The notes beneath the pieces are model-generated. The model was not told the DNA's origin, did no database searches, and saw only the letters and a program-made list of their open reading frames with translations. The translations under genes were made by a program, and so were the position numbers. Shown piece by piece: positions 45,636 to 55,075 of a stretch of 64,000 bases of DNA. The DNA is from Cellvibrio sp. KY-GH-1 (GTDB lineage: Bacteria > Pseudomonadota > Gammaproteobacteria > Pseudomonadales > Cellvibrionaceae): assembly GCF_008806975.1 (NCBI RefSeq), contig NZ_CP031728.1, positions 3,307,501 through 3,371,500 of the forward strand, given 5' to 3'. Position 1 is the first letter of the stretch. The number at the start of each line of letters is the position of its first letter.

Positions 45636-46292
45636 GTGGCCCTGGCGATTTTTGATTTGGACAACACCCTGATAGCAGGCGACAGTGACCACAGCTGGGG
45701 AGTCTTCCTGGTGGAAAAACAATTAGTTGATGCCGAAGCTTATCGCCTTGCCAACGACAAGTTCTATGCAGATTACAAAGCAGGCACCCTGGATATTCGC
45801 GCCTACCTTCAGTTTTCCCTGGCACCGTTGGCTCGCCACTCACAGGAAGAGCTTCAGGCCTTGCACAACGAATTCATGGCCAAACATATCGAGCCATTGA
45901 TGCAGGCCAAAGCAGAAGCCCTACTGCGAAAACATCGTGAGCAGGGTGACCATTTATTGATTATTACCGCCACCAATGGTTTTGTAACTCGCCCCATCGC
46001 CAAACGCCTGGGCGTAGCAGACATATTAGCCACTGACCCGGAACAAATTGATGGCCGCTTTACCGGCAACTTTGTGGGCACACCCTGCTTTCAGGCAGGT
46101 AAGATTACTTATTTGCAAGAGTGGCTCAAGTCGAACCAGCATTCCTTAACGGGATCCTACTTTTATAGTGACTCCATCAATGACTTACCGCTGCTGGAGC
46201 AAGTGGACAACCCGGTTGCGGTCGACCCGGATGAGCGATTAACCAACATCGCTCGTGAACGCAACTGGCCAATCCTGAGTCTGCGCGACTAA
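45636..46292 (+). CDS. HAD-IB family hydrolase (phosphoserine phosphatase-like)
   Basis: 218 residues from GTG 45636, preceded by GAGAGGA at six bases. HAD motifs: nucleophile Asp in LAIFDLDNTLIAGDSDHSW, motif II LLIITATNGFVTRPIAKRLGV, motif III/IV TGSYFYSDSINDLPLLEQVDNPVAVDPDE. Members of HAD-IB hydrolyse phosphomonoesters; substrate is not known. It is divergent from rppH, the position held by a HAD gene in pseudomonads. Confidence 0.88.
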   Translation: MALAIFDLDNTLIAGDSDHSWGVFLVEKQLVDAEAYRLANDKFYADYKAGTLDIRAYLQFSLAPLARHSQEELQALHNEFMAKHIEPLMQAKAEALLRKHREQGDHLLIITATNGFVTRPIAKRLGVADILATDPEQIDGRFTGNFVGTPCFQAGKITYLQEWLKSNQHSLTGSYFYSDSINDLPLLEQVDNPVAVDPDERLTNIARERNWPILSLRD

Positions 46293-46319
46293 TCTCACAA
46301 ACTCGGGATGCCCTTGGTA

Positions 46320-47513
46320 TTACGCAAGATACACCCGCGCAAATACCGCCTTGAGGTAATCAGTCTCAGGAATAGCCGGATGAACTGGATGATCCGGCCC
46401 CTGCCCCCCCTGACCAATAATTTGCACGTGACGATCCAAATGGCGACCTGCAGCACGTACAATTTCCAACAAAGTATCCTTGCCAAGATGCATCGAACAG
46501 GACGCTGAAACCAGCAATCCATCTCGCCCCAACAAACGCATCCCCAGCTCGTTAATATGGCGATAAGCCGCTTCGCCAGCCTTTTGATCCTTGCGTTTCT
46601 TGATAAAGGCCGGCGGATCTAAAACCACCACATCAAAACGCTCATCATTGGCAATGAGCTCTTTCAGCACGTCAATCGCCTTACCCTGAATCGCAGCAAC
46701 GCGATCTTCAACACCATTTAACTGGGCATTTTCCAATACCGCGTCGGTCGCCGCTTCAGAGGCATCAACACAATACACCTCACTTGCACCAGCAACTGCT
46801 GCTTGAATTCCCCAGCCGCCAATATATGAAAACACATCCAGCACGCGTTTACCCTGCACATACTGCTGCAACTGGGCGCGGTTAACACGGTGATCATAAA
46901 ACCAACCGGTCTTTTGGCCGCCTTGAACCGGCGCCAGAAAACGGGTGTTGTTTTCGATCAACTCAACTTTTTCCGGAACCTCACCGTAGGCGACGTGTGT
47001 ATACTCGGGGAGGTTTTCCAGCTCCCGCGCGCTGTGCTCATTGCTGAGTAAAACGCCAGAAGGTTCCAAAACCTGTACCAAAGCAGCAACAATGTCCTCT
47101 TTTACCGCTTCCATTCCCGCACCAGCAATTTGCACCACCAAATAATCACCAAAGCGATCCACCACCAACCCCGGCAGTAAATCCGCATCACCGTAAATCA
47201 GGCGATAGAAGGGCTCATCGAACGCAAGTTCACGCAATGACAACGCCTGTTTGATACGATGCACCAGAAGCGATTTATTAAGCGGGTACTTTTCATCGCG
47301 ACTAACGAGGCGCCCGCAAATCAAGCCTGTGGGATTTATAAGGGCAATGCCTAGCGGCTTGCCGTTATGAGCCGTAACCAGCGCCTGCTGCCCCATCTCA
47401 AAAGATTTGAGTGGCGACTTTTCCACCTCCACTTCATTGCTGTAAATCCATAAATGGCCCAGCTTTAAACGCCGATCCGCTTGGGGCTTGAGAACAAGAA
47501 CAGGAAGACTCAT
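46320..47513 (-). CDS. RlmI-like 23S rRNA (cytosine-C5) methyltransferase
   Basis: 397 residues from ATG 47513; a GTG 30 bases upstream is possible. A PUA-like N-terminus (LKPQADRRLKLGHLWIYSNEVEVE) precedes an RNA-binding segment, then the SAM domain: VLDVFSYIGGWGIQAAVAGASEVYCVDAS, VVLDPPAFIKKRKDQ and VSASCSMHLG. RlmI methylates C1962 of 23S rRNA; the assignment to RlmI itself rather than a sister enzyme is likely but not proven. It ends convergent with the HAD gene. Confidence 0.85.
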   Translation of the reverse strand: MSLPVLVLKPQADRRLKLGHLWIYSNEVEVEKSPLKSFEMGQQALVTAHNGKPLGIALINPTGLICGRLVSRDEKYPLNKSLLVHRIKQALSLRELAFDEPFYRLIYGDADLLPGLVVDRFGDYLVVQIAGAGMEAVKEDIVAALVQVLEPSGVLLSNEHSARELENLPEYTHVAYGEVPEKVELIENNTRFLAPVQGGQKTGWFYDHRVNRAQLQQYVQGKRVLDVFSYIGGWGIQAAVAGASEVYCVDASEAATDAVLENAQLNGVEDRVAAIQGKAIDVLKELIANDERFDVVVLDPPAFIKKRKDQKAGEAAYRHINELGMRLLGRDGLLVSASCSMHLGKDTLLEIVRAAGRHLDRHVQIIGQGGQGPDHPVHPAIPETDYLKAVFARVYLA

Positions 47514-47855
47514 GAAAAAACACTCAATAAGAAAAAAGTGCACGAATTATAAGGCTTGCGCGACCAGTAGACAGAAATAAAAGTAGCGTAAGATCAAAAT
47601 GCGCCAAAAGAAGGAGCCTTGCGCCAGTTAAAATGCCAAGAATTACACAAATATCAGGAGTTTTGCGCAGCAGCGCGCGTTTTTTGAACGCACAGGACTT
47701 TATCATTGAAGGGATATGAGCTAACGTTAGCCTTGGTCACAAGTGTCAATAAGCTCAAGAGCTTAGCAACGTTTCTTTATGCCATTTATATCATTGAATT
47801 CAATACCAGCCGCCGGGGCTAACATCATCAACGGTCGGTAACCCAGGAAGACGCC
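47514..47855. other. Divergent intergenic region
   Basis: About 340 bases between the methyltransferase and the rightward lipoprotein gene. AGGAAG near 47847 is the ribosome site for the latter. No promoter was clear; no RNA gene seen. Confidence 0.4.
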
Positions 47856-49814
47856 ATGCATACCCTAAAAACAACGAAGATCGTCAGTGCAGTATTTATA
47901 AGCCTTGTGCTATCCGCCTGCGGTGGCGGCGCAAGCTCCCCGCTGGACCCCAAGGGCAGTTCCAGCAGCCTAAGTTCCGGCGCTGTGGATACCACCTCCC
48001 CCAAGGCCATCGGATATGGTTTTGATAGCAGCTTTACTAAAGGGCAGATAGGGGTAAGCATCGGTGATGCAGCGCTGTCTCCCGGAGGATCGACCAACTT
48101 AACAGTCAATATCGTTAGCTCCACGAACACCTTGGCAGCTACCCCGGTGCAAATTACGTTTAACTCCCCTTGCATTGCCTCCGGTGAGGCCAAACTTACC
48201 GTAGGAACAACCACGACCAACGTTGTCACGTCCTCTTTTGGTGAAGCAACCATTAAGTACACTGCAAACGGTTGCTCAGGTGCCGATCAGGTTACTGCGA
48301 CTGCAGTTATCGACAACAAGCAAGAAGTTGCGCGCACGACACTGAACATCTCCCCCGACACGATCCTGGCGATAACCCCGATTGATCCGGTGGTAGATCA
48401 AATTAGCCTTAAGGGTACTGGGGGGCAGGAAACTGCAGTCATAAGCTTTACAGTAACCGGAATCACCGGGGCACCAATTAAAAACGTTTTGGTAGATTTT
48501 AGCCTGAGCGCCCAAGGCGGCGGCGCCAGCTTGGGCGGTCTGGCATTGGTTAACTCTGAAGCCTTGAGCGATAAAAACGGTATGGTCTCAACCACCGTAC
48601 AAGCAGGAAACGTTGCAACTTCCGTTGTGGTAACAGCAAAAACAAGATCAGGCAATATTGCGACACAATCTAAAAAGCTAATTGTGTCTACGGGCATTCC
48701 AGATCAAGATAGTTTTACCCTAGGCGCGAACGATCACTACCCCATGGCGTGGAATCACAATGACATCCAATCGACATTTACTGTGCAATTGGCCGATGCC
48801 TTTAACAACCCGGTTAGTGATGGCACCGCCATCTCTTTTACGACCGAAGGCGGGGCGATTGATGATGCCTGTACAACACTGAAAGGCAAGTGCTCGGTGG
48901 TATGGCGCAGCCAAAATCCAAGACCGATTCGCAACAGTTCTAACAACTCTGTTGATCGGTTGCTTTGCGTAAATGCTGGCGGCTTAACTTTTGTAGCTGA
49001 TTACGCGAACTGCACTAAAGAAAGGGCAGGAAGAGTGACGGTATTGGCCCACGCAATTGGCAATGAAAGCTTTATCGATGCCAACGGTAATGGCCTGTAC
49101 GATTTTGGTGCTGACGTTTTCAAAACTCACGAAGACTACCCCAGCGGCAATATCGAATGTGATAAAAATGCCCCGTTGGCGTCATCTCAAAAATTATCTA
49201 ACTCTCCTCAGCTACCCTGTGATGATCTGGTAGAGGCCTACCTAGATCGAGACGAAAGCGGCACTCATGATAACGATGAGCCGTTTGTTGATGCGAATCT
49301 GGATGTAAATTACTCATACGAAAATGGAATCTATAACGGCATCCTGTGTCGCGATGGTGACGCCAAATGTACAAAAGAAAAGGTCACTATTCGTCAAGAA
49401 TCAATTTTAATTATGGTGAGCGATGGCATGCTGATGGGAACAAGTGGTTTCCCATATCTTGCAAATACAGTCTCTTTGGACGCGCGCCCCAACAGCACTT
49501 CATCTTCGTCGAGCGCTAGCAGCTCCGTCGCTGGCACCTATACTGCAACCGCTTTCTTCTGGGTGGCGGACCAAAATGGCAATGGTGCACCAGGAAAAAC
49601 TACGCTGAAACTGGACACGTCATCGCTGAAGAATGCAACGGCAAAACTAACAACAGAAGGGCCACTCGCCAATTCCCAAGACCCGACTTACGTCGAGGTT
49701 CGCTTTTTTTCCGATGATTCAGGAAATAAACCAACCGGATTTGTTCAAGTACTAGTTACCTTTCCAACTCCGACTGGAGACATAACATATTCCGACTTCA
49801 TCAATGTTAATTAA
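47856..49814 (+). CDS. Lipoprotein with Ig-like modules and EF-hand-like calcium motifs
   Basis: 652 residues. Lipobox in LVLSACGGG. The N-terminal half shows bacterial Ig-like patterns (GGSTNLTVNIVSSTNTLAATPVQITF; KNVLVDFSLSAQGGG; SDKNGMVSTTVQAG). Between residues 400 and 480 are Asp-rich loops (DANGNGLYDFGAD; DRDESGTHDNDEPFVDANLD), suggesting calcium binding. A Ser-rich linker (STSSSSSASSSV) separates the last Ig-like domain, common in Cellvibrio exported enzymes. It has no catalytic signature and may be a surface adhesin. It is monocistronic, with a terminator following. Confidence 0.7.
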   Translation: MHTLKTTKIVSAVFISLVLSACGGGASSPLDPKGSSSSLSSGAVDTTSPKAIGYGFDSSFTKGQIGVSIGDAALSPGGSTNLTVNIVSSTNTLAATPVQITFNSPCIASGEAKLTVGTTTTNVVTSSFGEATIKYTANGCSGADQVTATAVIDNKQEVARTTLNISPDTILAITPIDPVVDQISLKGTGGQETAVISFTVTGITGAPIKNVLVDFSLSAQGGGASLGGLALVNSEALSDKNGMVSTTVQAGNVATSVVVTAKTRSGNIATQSKKLIVSTGIPDQDSFTLGANDHYPMAWNHNDIQSTFTVQLADAFNNPVSDGTAISFTTEGGAIDDACTTLKGKCSVVWRSQNPRPIRNSSNNSVDRLLCVNAGGLTFVADYANCTKERAGRVTVLAHAIGNESFIDANGNGLYDFGADVFKTHEDYPSGNIECDKNAPLASSQKLSNSPQLPCDDLVEAYLDRDESGTHDNDEPFVDANLDVNYSYENGIYNGILCRDGDAKCTKEKVTIRQESILIMVSDGMLMGTSGFPYLANTVSLDARPNSTSSSSSASSSVAGTYTATAFFWVADQNGNGAPGKTTLKLDTSSLKNATAKLTTEGPLANSQDPTYVEVRFFSDDSGNKPTGFVQVLVTFPTPTGDITYSDFINVN

Positions 49815-49835
49815 TGAAGCCAAAAGCAAAACATG

Positions 49836-49858
49836 AGGGCGCGCAAGCGCCCTTTTTT
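49836..49858 (+). terminator. Terminator after Ig-like lipoprotein gene
   Basis: GGGCGC (49837-49842) and GCGCCC (49847-49852) form a hairpin followed by six T. Confidence 0.8.
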
Positions 49859-50133
49859 ATTTCCCGTTACTGTGCGCACACCAAATAGCACAAACCTGAA
49901 TCTGATTTGCGAGGCAGAGATTTCTCGTGACGAGCGAATAGATAGCGAAATGTCGCACACGCATGAATCACCTGCGCAAGTACCCTCAAGGCAAATGTTT
50001 CCTGTAACGCAAAAAACAAAAAGCCAGCTTTGCTAGAGCTGGCTTAAACAAAAACTGTCTACTTATATCAGGAAGAGCCATTATCAATTTTCGGCTGCAA
50101 ATTAATTTACTCACCCCGATTACTTCAAATTAA
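49859..50133. other. Convergent intergenic region
   Basis: About 275 bases without a credible gene, between the lipoprotein and exporter genes. It holds the leftward terminator at about 50011-50045. Nothing else seen. Confidence 0.5.
50011..50045 (-). terminator. Terminator after RND/MMPL exporter gene
   Basis: AAGCCAGCT (50021-50029) pairs with AGCTGGCTT (50037-50045); reading leftward a T-rich tract follows. Confidence 0.75.
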
Positions 50134-52749
50134 CTATAGAGCCTTTTCCGGCCCCAAAGGCTTCATCATTAGAATTAACTTTGGCAATAACGTCAACGAA
50201 CCTACAATCGCCATAAACATCGCGAATGCCGTTAACACGCCAAAATAAATCGACGGAATAAATTGCGAAAGCATCAGGATAGAGAAACCCACCACAATGG
50301 TAACGGAGGTGTAATACATAGCACGGCCGATCGACGCGTGCGAGCGATGCATAGCTTCGACGTAACTACCGGTGTGTTCAAATTCAACGCGGAAGCGATA
50401 AAAGTATTGGATTGCCTGGTCCACACCAACGCCCACTACTATTGCCGCAATAGTTGTAGTCATCATATCCAGCGGAATACCTACCAAGCCCATCGCACCT
50501 AACACTGTGCTAGCCGCGAGCATGTTCGGCAAAATCGCGATGATGGCAATCTTGATCGAACGAAAGAGTGCCACCATCATTAACATAATGGCAAAAAAGA
50601 CCACGCCGATAGTAGCGATTTGTGAATGGAATAAACTCGCCAGCATATTGTTATACAACACCAACATGCCGGTGAAATGCACTTGATCCTGTTTAAAACC
50701 GCCATCCGTTTCCGCGTATTGACGAATACGCGCTACTAATTCAGCACGCTTTAAATTGGGCGTAGTTTCGATAATACGCATGGTAACGCGAGTCTGTTGC
50801 AGCTCATCAATCAAATAGGGTTTGATCAGGAAGTTTTTAATGTCGTCAGAGAGCATGTTGCGCAACACATTTAGCTCAAAATCGTTCAACTTTCCCTTAT
50901 TAATATCGTGCGCCAATTGATAGACAGTAGCGAGCGACTGCACCTTACCTATTTCAGGCTGAGCTTCAAGAAATTCATGCAACTGTTTTATTTGATCCAG
51001 GCCCGCGACACTAAACCAATAGCTCTGAGCACTGGGCGCAGCCGTTGAATCATCTGCAAACGCGTCTTCATCCATTTCCGCAAAAGGGTCTTCTTCATCA
51101 GTTGCGGCTGCTTCAGGGGCAGGAGCCTCGGCAAACGGATCCTCCGCATCCAGCACTTCATCACCAGTGGCTTCTGGCGCTGCAGCGGGTGATTCTGATT
51201 CAACCACTTCCAGAGTATTTTTTTCGGCATCCAGAACAATATCCAGCGTAACTGTACCGCCCAATTGGCGATCAATAACACTCAACCCCTGATGAATTTC
51301 ACTATCCTCTTTAAAGTAATCAACAAAGCGGTTTTCCACCTGCAGCTTACTAATGCCCCAGGCACTAATGAGCGCCGCCAGAAGACTTACCAGCAAAATT
51401 TTACCGCCGTGGAATTCAGCGAGCTTGGAAAACTTCACCGTGAGCGCCGCAGAATTGTCGCCACGATCTTTTGGCTGACCTTTGGGCAGAATCATCAACC
51501 CTGCGGGTAAAATCACAAATACCAGAATAAAACCAACACACAAACCTATGGTCATCATCCAGCCAAAATCGATCACCGGGCGAATACCGCTCATTACCAA
51601 TGACATAAACGCAACAATGGTCGTTAACGCCGAATACAAACAGGGCACCACCATGTCGCGCACGGTTTGCATCACCAAATCTTCCTGCTCGGCATCCGGG
51701 TCTGCCGCGTGAATTTCGCGATAACGCACGACAACATAAATGGCAAATGCAAATACCATAATTAGCAGCAAAGCAACAAAGTTGGATGAGATTACTGTCA
51801 TGCGCCAATCAATCCAGCTCAACCAGCCGAGCATCATAACCACTGACATCAAGCAAGTAGTTAAGGGCAAAACCACGAAACGCCATTGGCGAAATAAAAA
51901 CGCCAACATAAAAATCATAAAGGCGATAAGAGCACCACCAAACACCACCAGATCACTTTTAATGTAAGCGATCATATCAGTGGTAATCATGCTCACACCG
52001 CCCAGGAAAATTTGCGCGCGGTCTCTATATTTGGCCGCAATGCCACGCACAATTTCTACTCGCGCGGCATCTTGGGCAGCGCTGGCCGTACGATAGGCAA
52101 GAAACTCTGCCGACACCTGCTCCAGCTCATGTTGCTCCTGTACAGACAGCCCTTGCGTATCGCGCTTCAACCGCAATGCATCGCGCGTCCGCGCCATTTC
52201 AATGTATTGATTATTAACTTTTAAATTCAGCAGCAACGCCGTGGTAGTTCCATCTTTGCTGAGCAAGGTATCGCGATAAATTGGGCTATTTAAAAATTCG
52301 TCTTTTGCCATAGCACGATCGACATCCGGCGTAAGCAAGGTGCGCGTCGATTCTTTTTGCTCCGCAAGCGGACGCATGGGGCTGTACAGCAGGGGCACAT
52401 CTATCATGGAGTAAACACTGGCTACCCCCTCGACCTTGGCCAGGTCATCACGCAATTGCTTGAGCGTGTTAATCGACTCATCCGAAAACATTTCGGCTTT
52501 AGGGCTGTAAGTGAGCACCAAAAAATCGCCACTTTGATAACGCTTGGAAATTTCACGAAAATAATCAATTGAAGTGTCATGCTCCAACGTCAACGAATCG
52601 GCCGAAGCATCCAGCTTGAAATTGGTCATTCCAAAAGCAGCCACCAGAGTCAGTACAACCATTGCGGTTAGTACATGATAAGGAAGACGAATAACCAGTG
52701 TGCGATAGATTTGGGAGATAGAGCGAAGCAGCGAAGAGGGTGAGGACAT
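50134..52749 (-). CDS. RND/MMPL-family exporter with acidic periplasmic insert
   Basis: 871 residues from ATG 52749 (MSSPSSLLRSISQIYRTLVIRLPYHV), with longer frame starting upstream at 52893. About twelve membrane segments in two halves: a first bundle (HVLTAMVVLTLVAAFG; LVVFGGALIAFMIFMLAFLF; VALLLIMVFAFAIYVVVRYREI) and a second (IATIGVVFFAIMLMMVALF; TIAAIVVGVGVDQAIQYFYRFR; ILMLSQFIPSIYFGVLTAFAMF). It resembles HpnN/MmpL lipid exporters. An acidic, Ala/Pro-rich insert of about 70 residues with two DPFAE motifs sits in the second periplasmic domain. Substrate unknown, perhaps a lipid. Confidence 0.85.
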   Translation of the reverse strand: MSSPSSLLRSISQIYRTLVIRLPYHVLTAMVVLTLVAAFGMTNFKLDASADSLTLEHDTSIDYFREISKRYQSGDFLVLTYSPKAEMFSDESINTLKQLRDDLAKVEGVASVYSMIDVPLLYSPMRPLAEQKESTRTLLTPDVDRAMAKDEFLNSPIYRDTLLSKDGTTTALLLNLKVNNQYIEMARTRDALRLKRDTQGLSVQEQHELEQVSAEFLAYRTASAAQDAARVEIVRGIAAKYRDRAQIFLGGVSMITTDMIAYIKSDLVVFGGALIAFMIFMLAFLFRQWRFVVLPLTTCLMSVVMMLGWLSWIDWRMTVISSNFVALLLIMVFAFAIYVVVRYREIHAADPDAEQEDLVMQTVRDMVVPCLYSALTTIVAFMSLVMSGIRPVIDFGWMMTIGLCVGFILVFVILPAGLMILPKGQPKDRGDNSAALTVKFSKLAEFHGGKILLVSLLAALISAWGISKLQVENRFVDYFKEDSEIHQGLSVIDRQLGGTVTLDIVLDAEKNTLEVVESESPAAAPEATGDEVLDAEDPFAEAPAPEAAATDEEDPFAEMDEDAFADDSTAAPSAQSYWFSVAGLDQIKQLHEFLEAQPEIGKVQSLATVYQLAHDINKGKLNDFELNVLRNMLSDDIKNFLIKPYLIDELQQTRVTMRIIETTPNLKRAELVARIRQYAETDGGFKQDQVHFTGMLVLYNNMLASLFHSQIATIGVVFFAIMLMMVALFRSIKIAIIAILPNMLAASTVLGAMGLVGIPLDMMTTTIAAIVVGVGVDQAIQYFYRFRVEFEHTGSYVEAMHRSHASIGRAMYYTSVTIVVGFSILMLSQFIPSIYFGVLTAFAMFMAIVGSLTLLPKLILMMKPLGPEKAL

Positions 52750-52928
52750 TCCAAAAATCCAGTTGGGAGCGGATTCAATCAGGCGCCAAATAACCAACCT
52801 GACAAAACCAACTATGAAACAAGACCGCCTAAAGCCGGCCAAAGTGCGCACCATTATGCCAGCCAGCGCCCCTGAAAACAGTAAAAAGCCCATTAACTGA
52901 GCGCATTCGCAACGATTTGTTACAAAGA

Positions 52929-53249
52929 TCAGTCACCTTTTTTATGGCCGTCACTATGCCCCAACGACCGGTCCGGACAGAGCAAATCGCGCACCCGCTG
53001 CTTAAGCTCCTTGGCTTCTGGAAAGCCTCCATCGGCAACCCGGTCCCAGATCAGCTGGTCATTAAGCCACACATGGAAAATTCCGCCCGTACCCGGATGC
53101 AAAGCCACCTCGTCCAGCTCACCATCAAAAGTACTTAACAATTCCTGCGCAAGCCAGGCGGAGCGCAGCATCCAGCGGCACATATTACAGTAGTGAATTA
53201 CCACTTTATTGGTCGCCGACGGTGGCGCAGTAAAACTAATATCAGTCAT
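52929..53249 (-). CDS. SelW/SelT/SelH-like thioredoxin-fold protein
   Basis: 106 residues from ATG 53249 (AAAGGG upstream). The redox motif is IHYCNMCRWMLRSAWLAQELL (CxxC, with cysteine rather than selenocysteine), then LHPGTGGIFHVWLNDQLIWDRVADGGFPEAKELKQRVRDLL. The Rdx family is a small cytoplasmic redox fold of uncertain substrate. It starts upstream of the exporter gene on the same strand, with about 180 bases between; a shared transcript is possible. Confidence 0.85.
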   Translation of the reverse strand: MTDISFTAPPSATNKVVIHYCNMCRWMLRSAWLAQELLSTFDGELDEVALHPGTGGIFHVWLNDQLIWDRVADGGFPEAKELKQRVRDLLCPDRSLGHSDGHKKGD

Positions 53250-53388
53250 AAGATTGCCCTTTAGGGATTGAGTACATAGAATTCGGCATAAGGTCATTCC
53301 AAACCACAGGATTTACGCCCAAAGGCGACCAGTTCAAGGTAGATAGCCACATAAAAGTTGAATTAGACGCCAAAATACGGAATCTGCC

Positions 53389-54219
53389 ATGCTCAAACTT
53401 CACTTTAAGGACAATCGCCGCCCGCCTTTGTGGGTGGTTGAAAAGCTTTTTGCAATAGGCAACGCATCCGACAATCATTTGATACTTAACGAAGACGGCA
53501 TAGACCCGCACCACGCCAAAATTATTCAAGAAGACAATCGCTACCTACTAAAAGACAACAACAGCAGTTCCGGTTGTTTCATTAACGGTCAGCGCATTAC
53601 CCAAAAGGAAATTCTCCCCGGCGATATTATCAAACTTGGCCAGGCAGAAATGATTGTACTGGATCCCCGCAGCCTGCCAGATAAAGGTAAAGAAACCTAT
53701 ACCGCCCCCTGGCGTCTGGTGTCCGACTCAAGCTGGCTAGCCGGCAAACACTTTATTGTCCCCGCCGAGCGCAGCACTGTCATCGGCCGCGGCAACCAGT
53801 GCGATATCGTAATTCCCGGCACTCACCTGTCGCGCCGCCACGTAGAAATTACCATCGAGGGCAATCATTTACGCATTAAAGATCTGGGCTCCGCCAACGG
53901 TACCTACCTGAACGAACTGCGTGTCGACAATGCCACTGCGAACAATGGTGATCGCCTGCGCCTTGACGTCTACAGCTTCCGCATAGTCGCGCCCGATCTG
54001 GAAGACAGTAAAACCCGCATTCGCAAACCGATTGATGAACTGGCCAAACCAGTAGAACGCAAACAACTCAGCAACGAACCCAAGCGCTGGAAAACCAGAC
54101 CCACGTCCCCTGGCAATCGCATAGAGCCCATCTATCACAGCGGCCGCCGCAATGCGTGGCTGGCACTGACTGCCGCGGCCTTGGTGGGCTGCGCTATCCT
54201 CGTGTTTGTCTTGTGGTAG
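53389..54219 (+). CDS. Double FHA-domain protein with C-terminal membrane anchor
   Basis: 276 residues. The first FHA domain is weak (LFAIGNASDNHLILNEDGIDPHHAKI, NNSSSGCFING); the second is strong (TVIGRGNQCDIVIPGTHLSRRHVEI, LRIKDLGSANGTYLNE). FHA domains bind phosphothreonine, linking Ser/Thr-kinase signals to other proteins. A basic linker (LAKPVERKQLSNEPKRWKTRP) leads to one terminal helix (AWLALTAAALVGCAILVFVLW), so it is tail-anchored in the inner membrane with FHA domains in the cytoplasm. No kinase is near. The next gene is ppa. Confidence 0.85.
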   Translation: MLKLHFKDNRRPPLWVVEKLFAIGNASDNHLILNEDGIDPHHAKIIQEDNRYLLKDNNSSSGCFINGQRITQKEILPGDIIKLGQAEMIVLDPRSLPDKGKETYTAPWRLVSDSSWLAGKHFIVPAERSTVIGRGNQCDIVIPGTHLSRRHVEITIEGNHLRIKDLGSANGTYLNELRVDNATANNGDRLRLDVYSFRIVAPDLEDSKTRIRKPIDELAKPVERKQLSNEPKRWKTRPTSPGNRIEPIYHSGRRNAWLALTAAALVGCAILVFVLW

Positions 54220-54310
54220 AATCCGCGACCTACTTTCTACGCTCTTGCGCTCAATCGTTTTTTATTGATTAACGCCATAACTTTCAACCAATACACCTCA
54301 GGAATACACC

Positions 54311-54841
54311 ATGAGTTTTGAACTTGTTCCAGCCGGCAAAAGCCTGCCAGATGATTTTTACGTTGTGATTGAAATCCCGATGAACAGCGGTATCAAGTAT
54401 GAGATCGACAAAGACAGCAACAGCCTGTTTGTGGATCGCTTGGTGAGCACCGCCATGTACTACCCCTGCAACTACGGTTACATCCCTCAAACCCTGTGTG
54501 GCGATGGCGATGCTGCAGACGTACTGGTTGTTTTCCCTCAACCGGTTCAAGCAGGCTCTGTGATTCGCTGCCGCCCACTGGGTGTGCTGAAGATGACTGA
54601 CGAAGCCGGTGAAGATGCGAAAATCGTTGCGGTGCCGCACGACAAGCTGACCACCATTTACAGCAACGTAAAAACCCTGAGCGACCTACCCGAAGTGACT
54701 GTGAAGCAAATCGAACACTTTTTCGAGCACTACAAAGATCTGGAAAAAGGCAAGTGGGTAAAAGTTGCCGGCTGGGGTGATGTAGAGGAAGCGCGCGCTG
54801 AAATCCTGAAAGCGGCTGAAACCTACAAAAGCAACAAATAA
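54311..54841 (+). CDS. ppa: Inorganic pyrophosphatase Ppa
   Basis: 176 residues, family length. Signature: [48 protein letters not shown], with the metal-binding Asp pair in DGDAAD, then [17 protein letters not shown] and [16 protein letters not shown]. It hydrolyses pyrophosphate, pulling biosynthesis forward. A possible -10 TAGAAT lies at about 54217, overlapping the FHA stop, but the -35 is weak. A terminator follows. Confidence 0.95.
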   Translation: MSFELVPAGKSLPDDFYVVIEIPMNSGIKYEIDKDSNSLFVDRLVSTAMYYPCNYGYIPQTLCGDGDAADVLVVFPQPVQAGSVIRCRPLGVLKMTDEAGEDAKIVAVPHDKLTTIYSNVKTLSDLPEVTVKQIEHFFEHYKDLEKGKWVKVAGWGDVEEARAEILKAAETYKSNK

Positions 54842-54940
54842 TTCCGGCGCTCAGCGCCAGCAGTAAAAAGTTACACCTAAAAAACAAATAGATAGCACCA
54901 AACAAGGTAGCATCGACCGCTTGATCCGGTGAGAGAGATC

Positions 54941-54968
54941 AAATCCGGGGGCTTTTGCCCCCGGATTT
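54941..54968 (+). terminator. GC-rich hairpin after ppa
   Basis: AAATCCGGGGGC and GCCCCCGGATTT form a 12-base perfect stem around TTTT. The T tract is short, so termination is likely but perhaps not purely intrinsic. Confidence 0.7.
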
Positions 54969-55075
54969 ACCAAGCAGTTAAAAAACCCTAGTGCACGGAC
55001 AGGCAATAGAACAAAACCAGCAACCAATTAATAACAATCGCTGCATAAAAACTACAAACACGAGGTTTTGAGACC

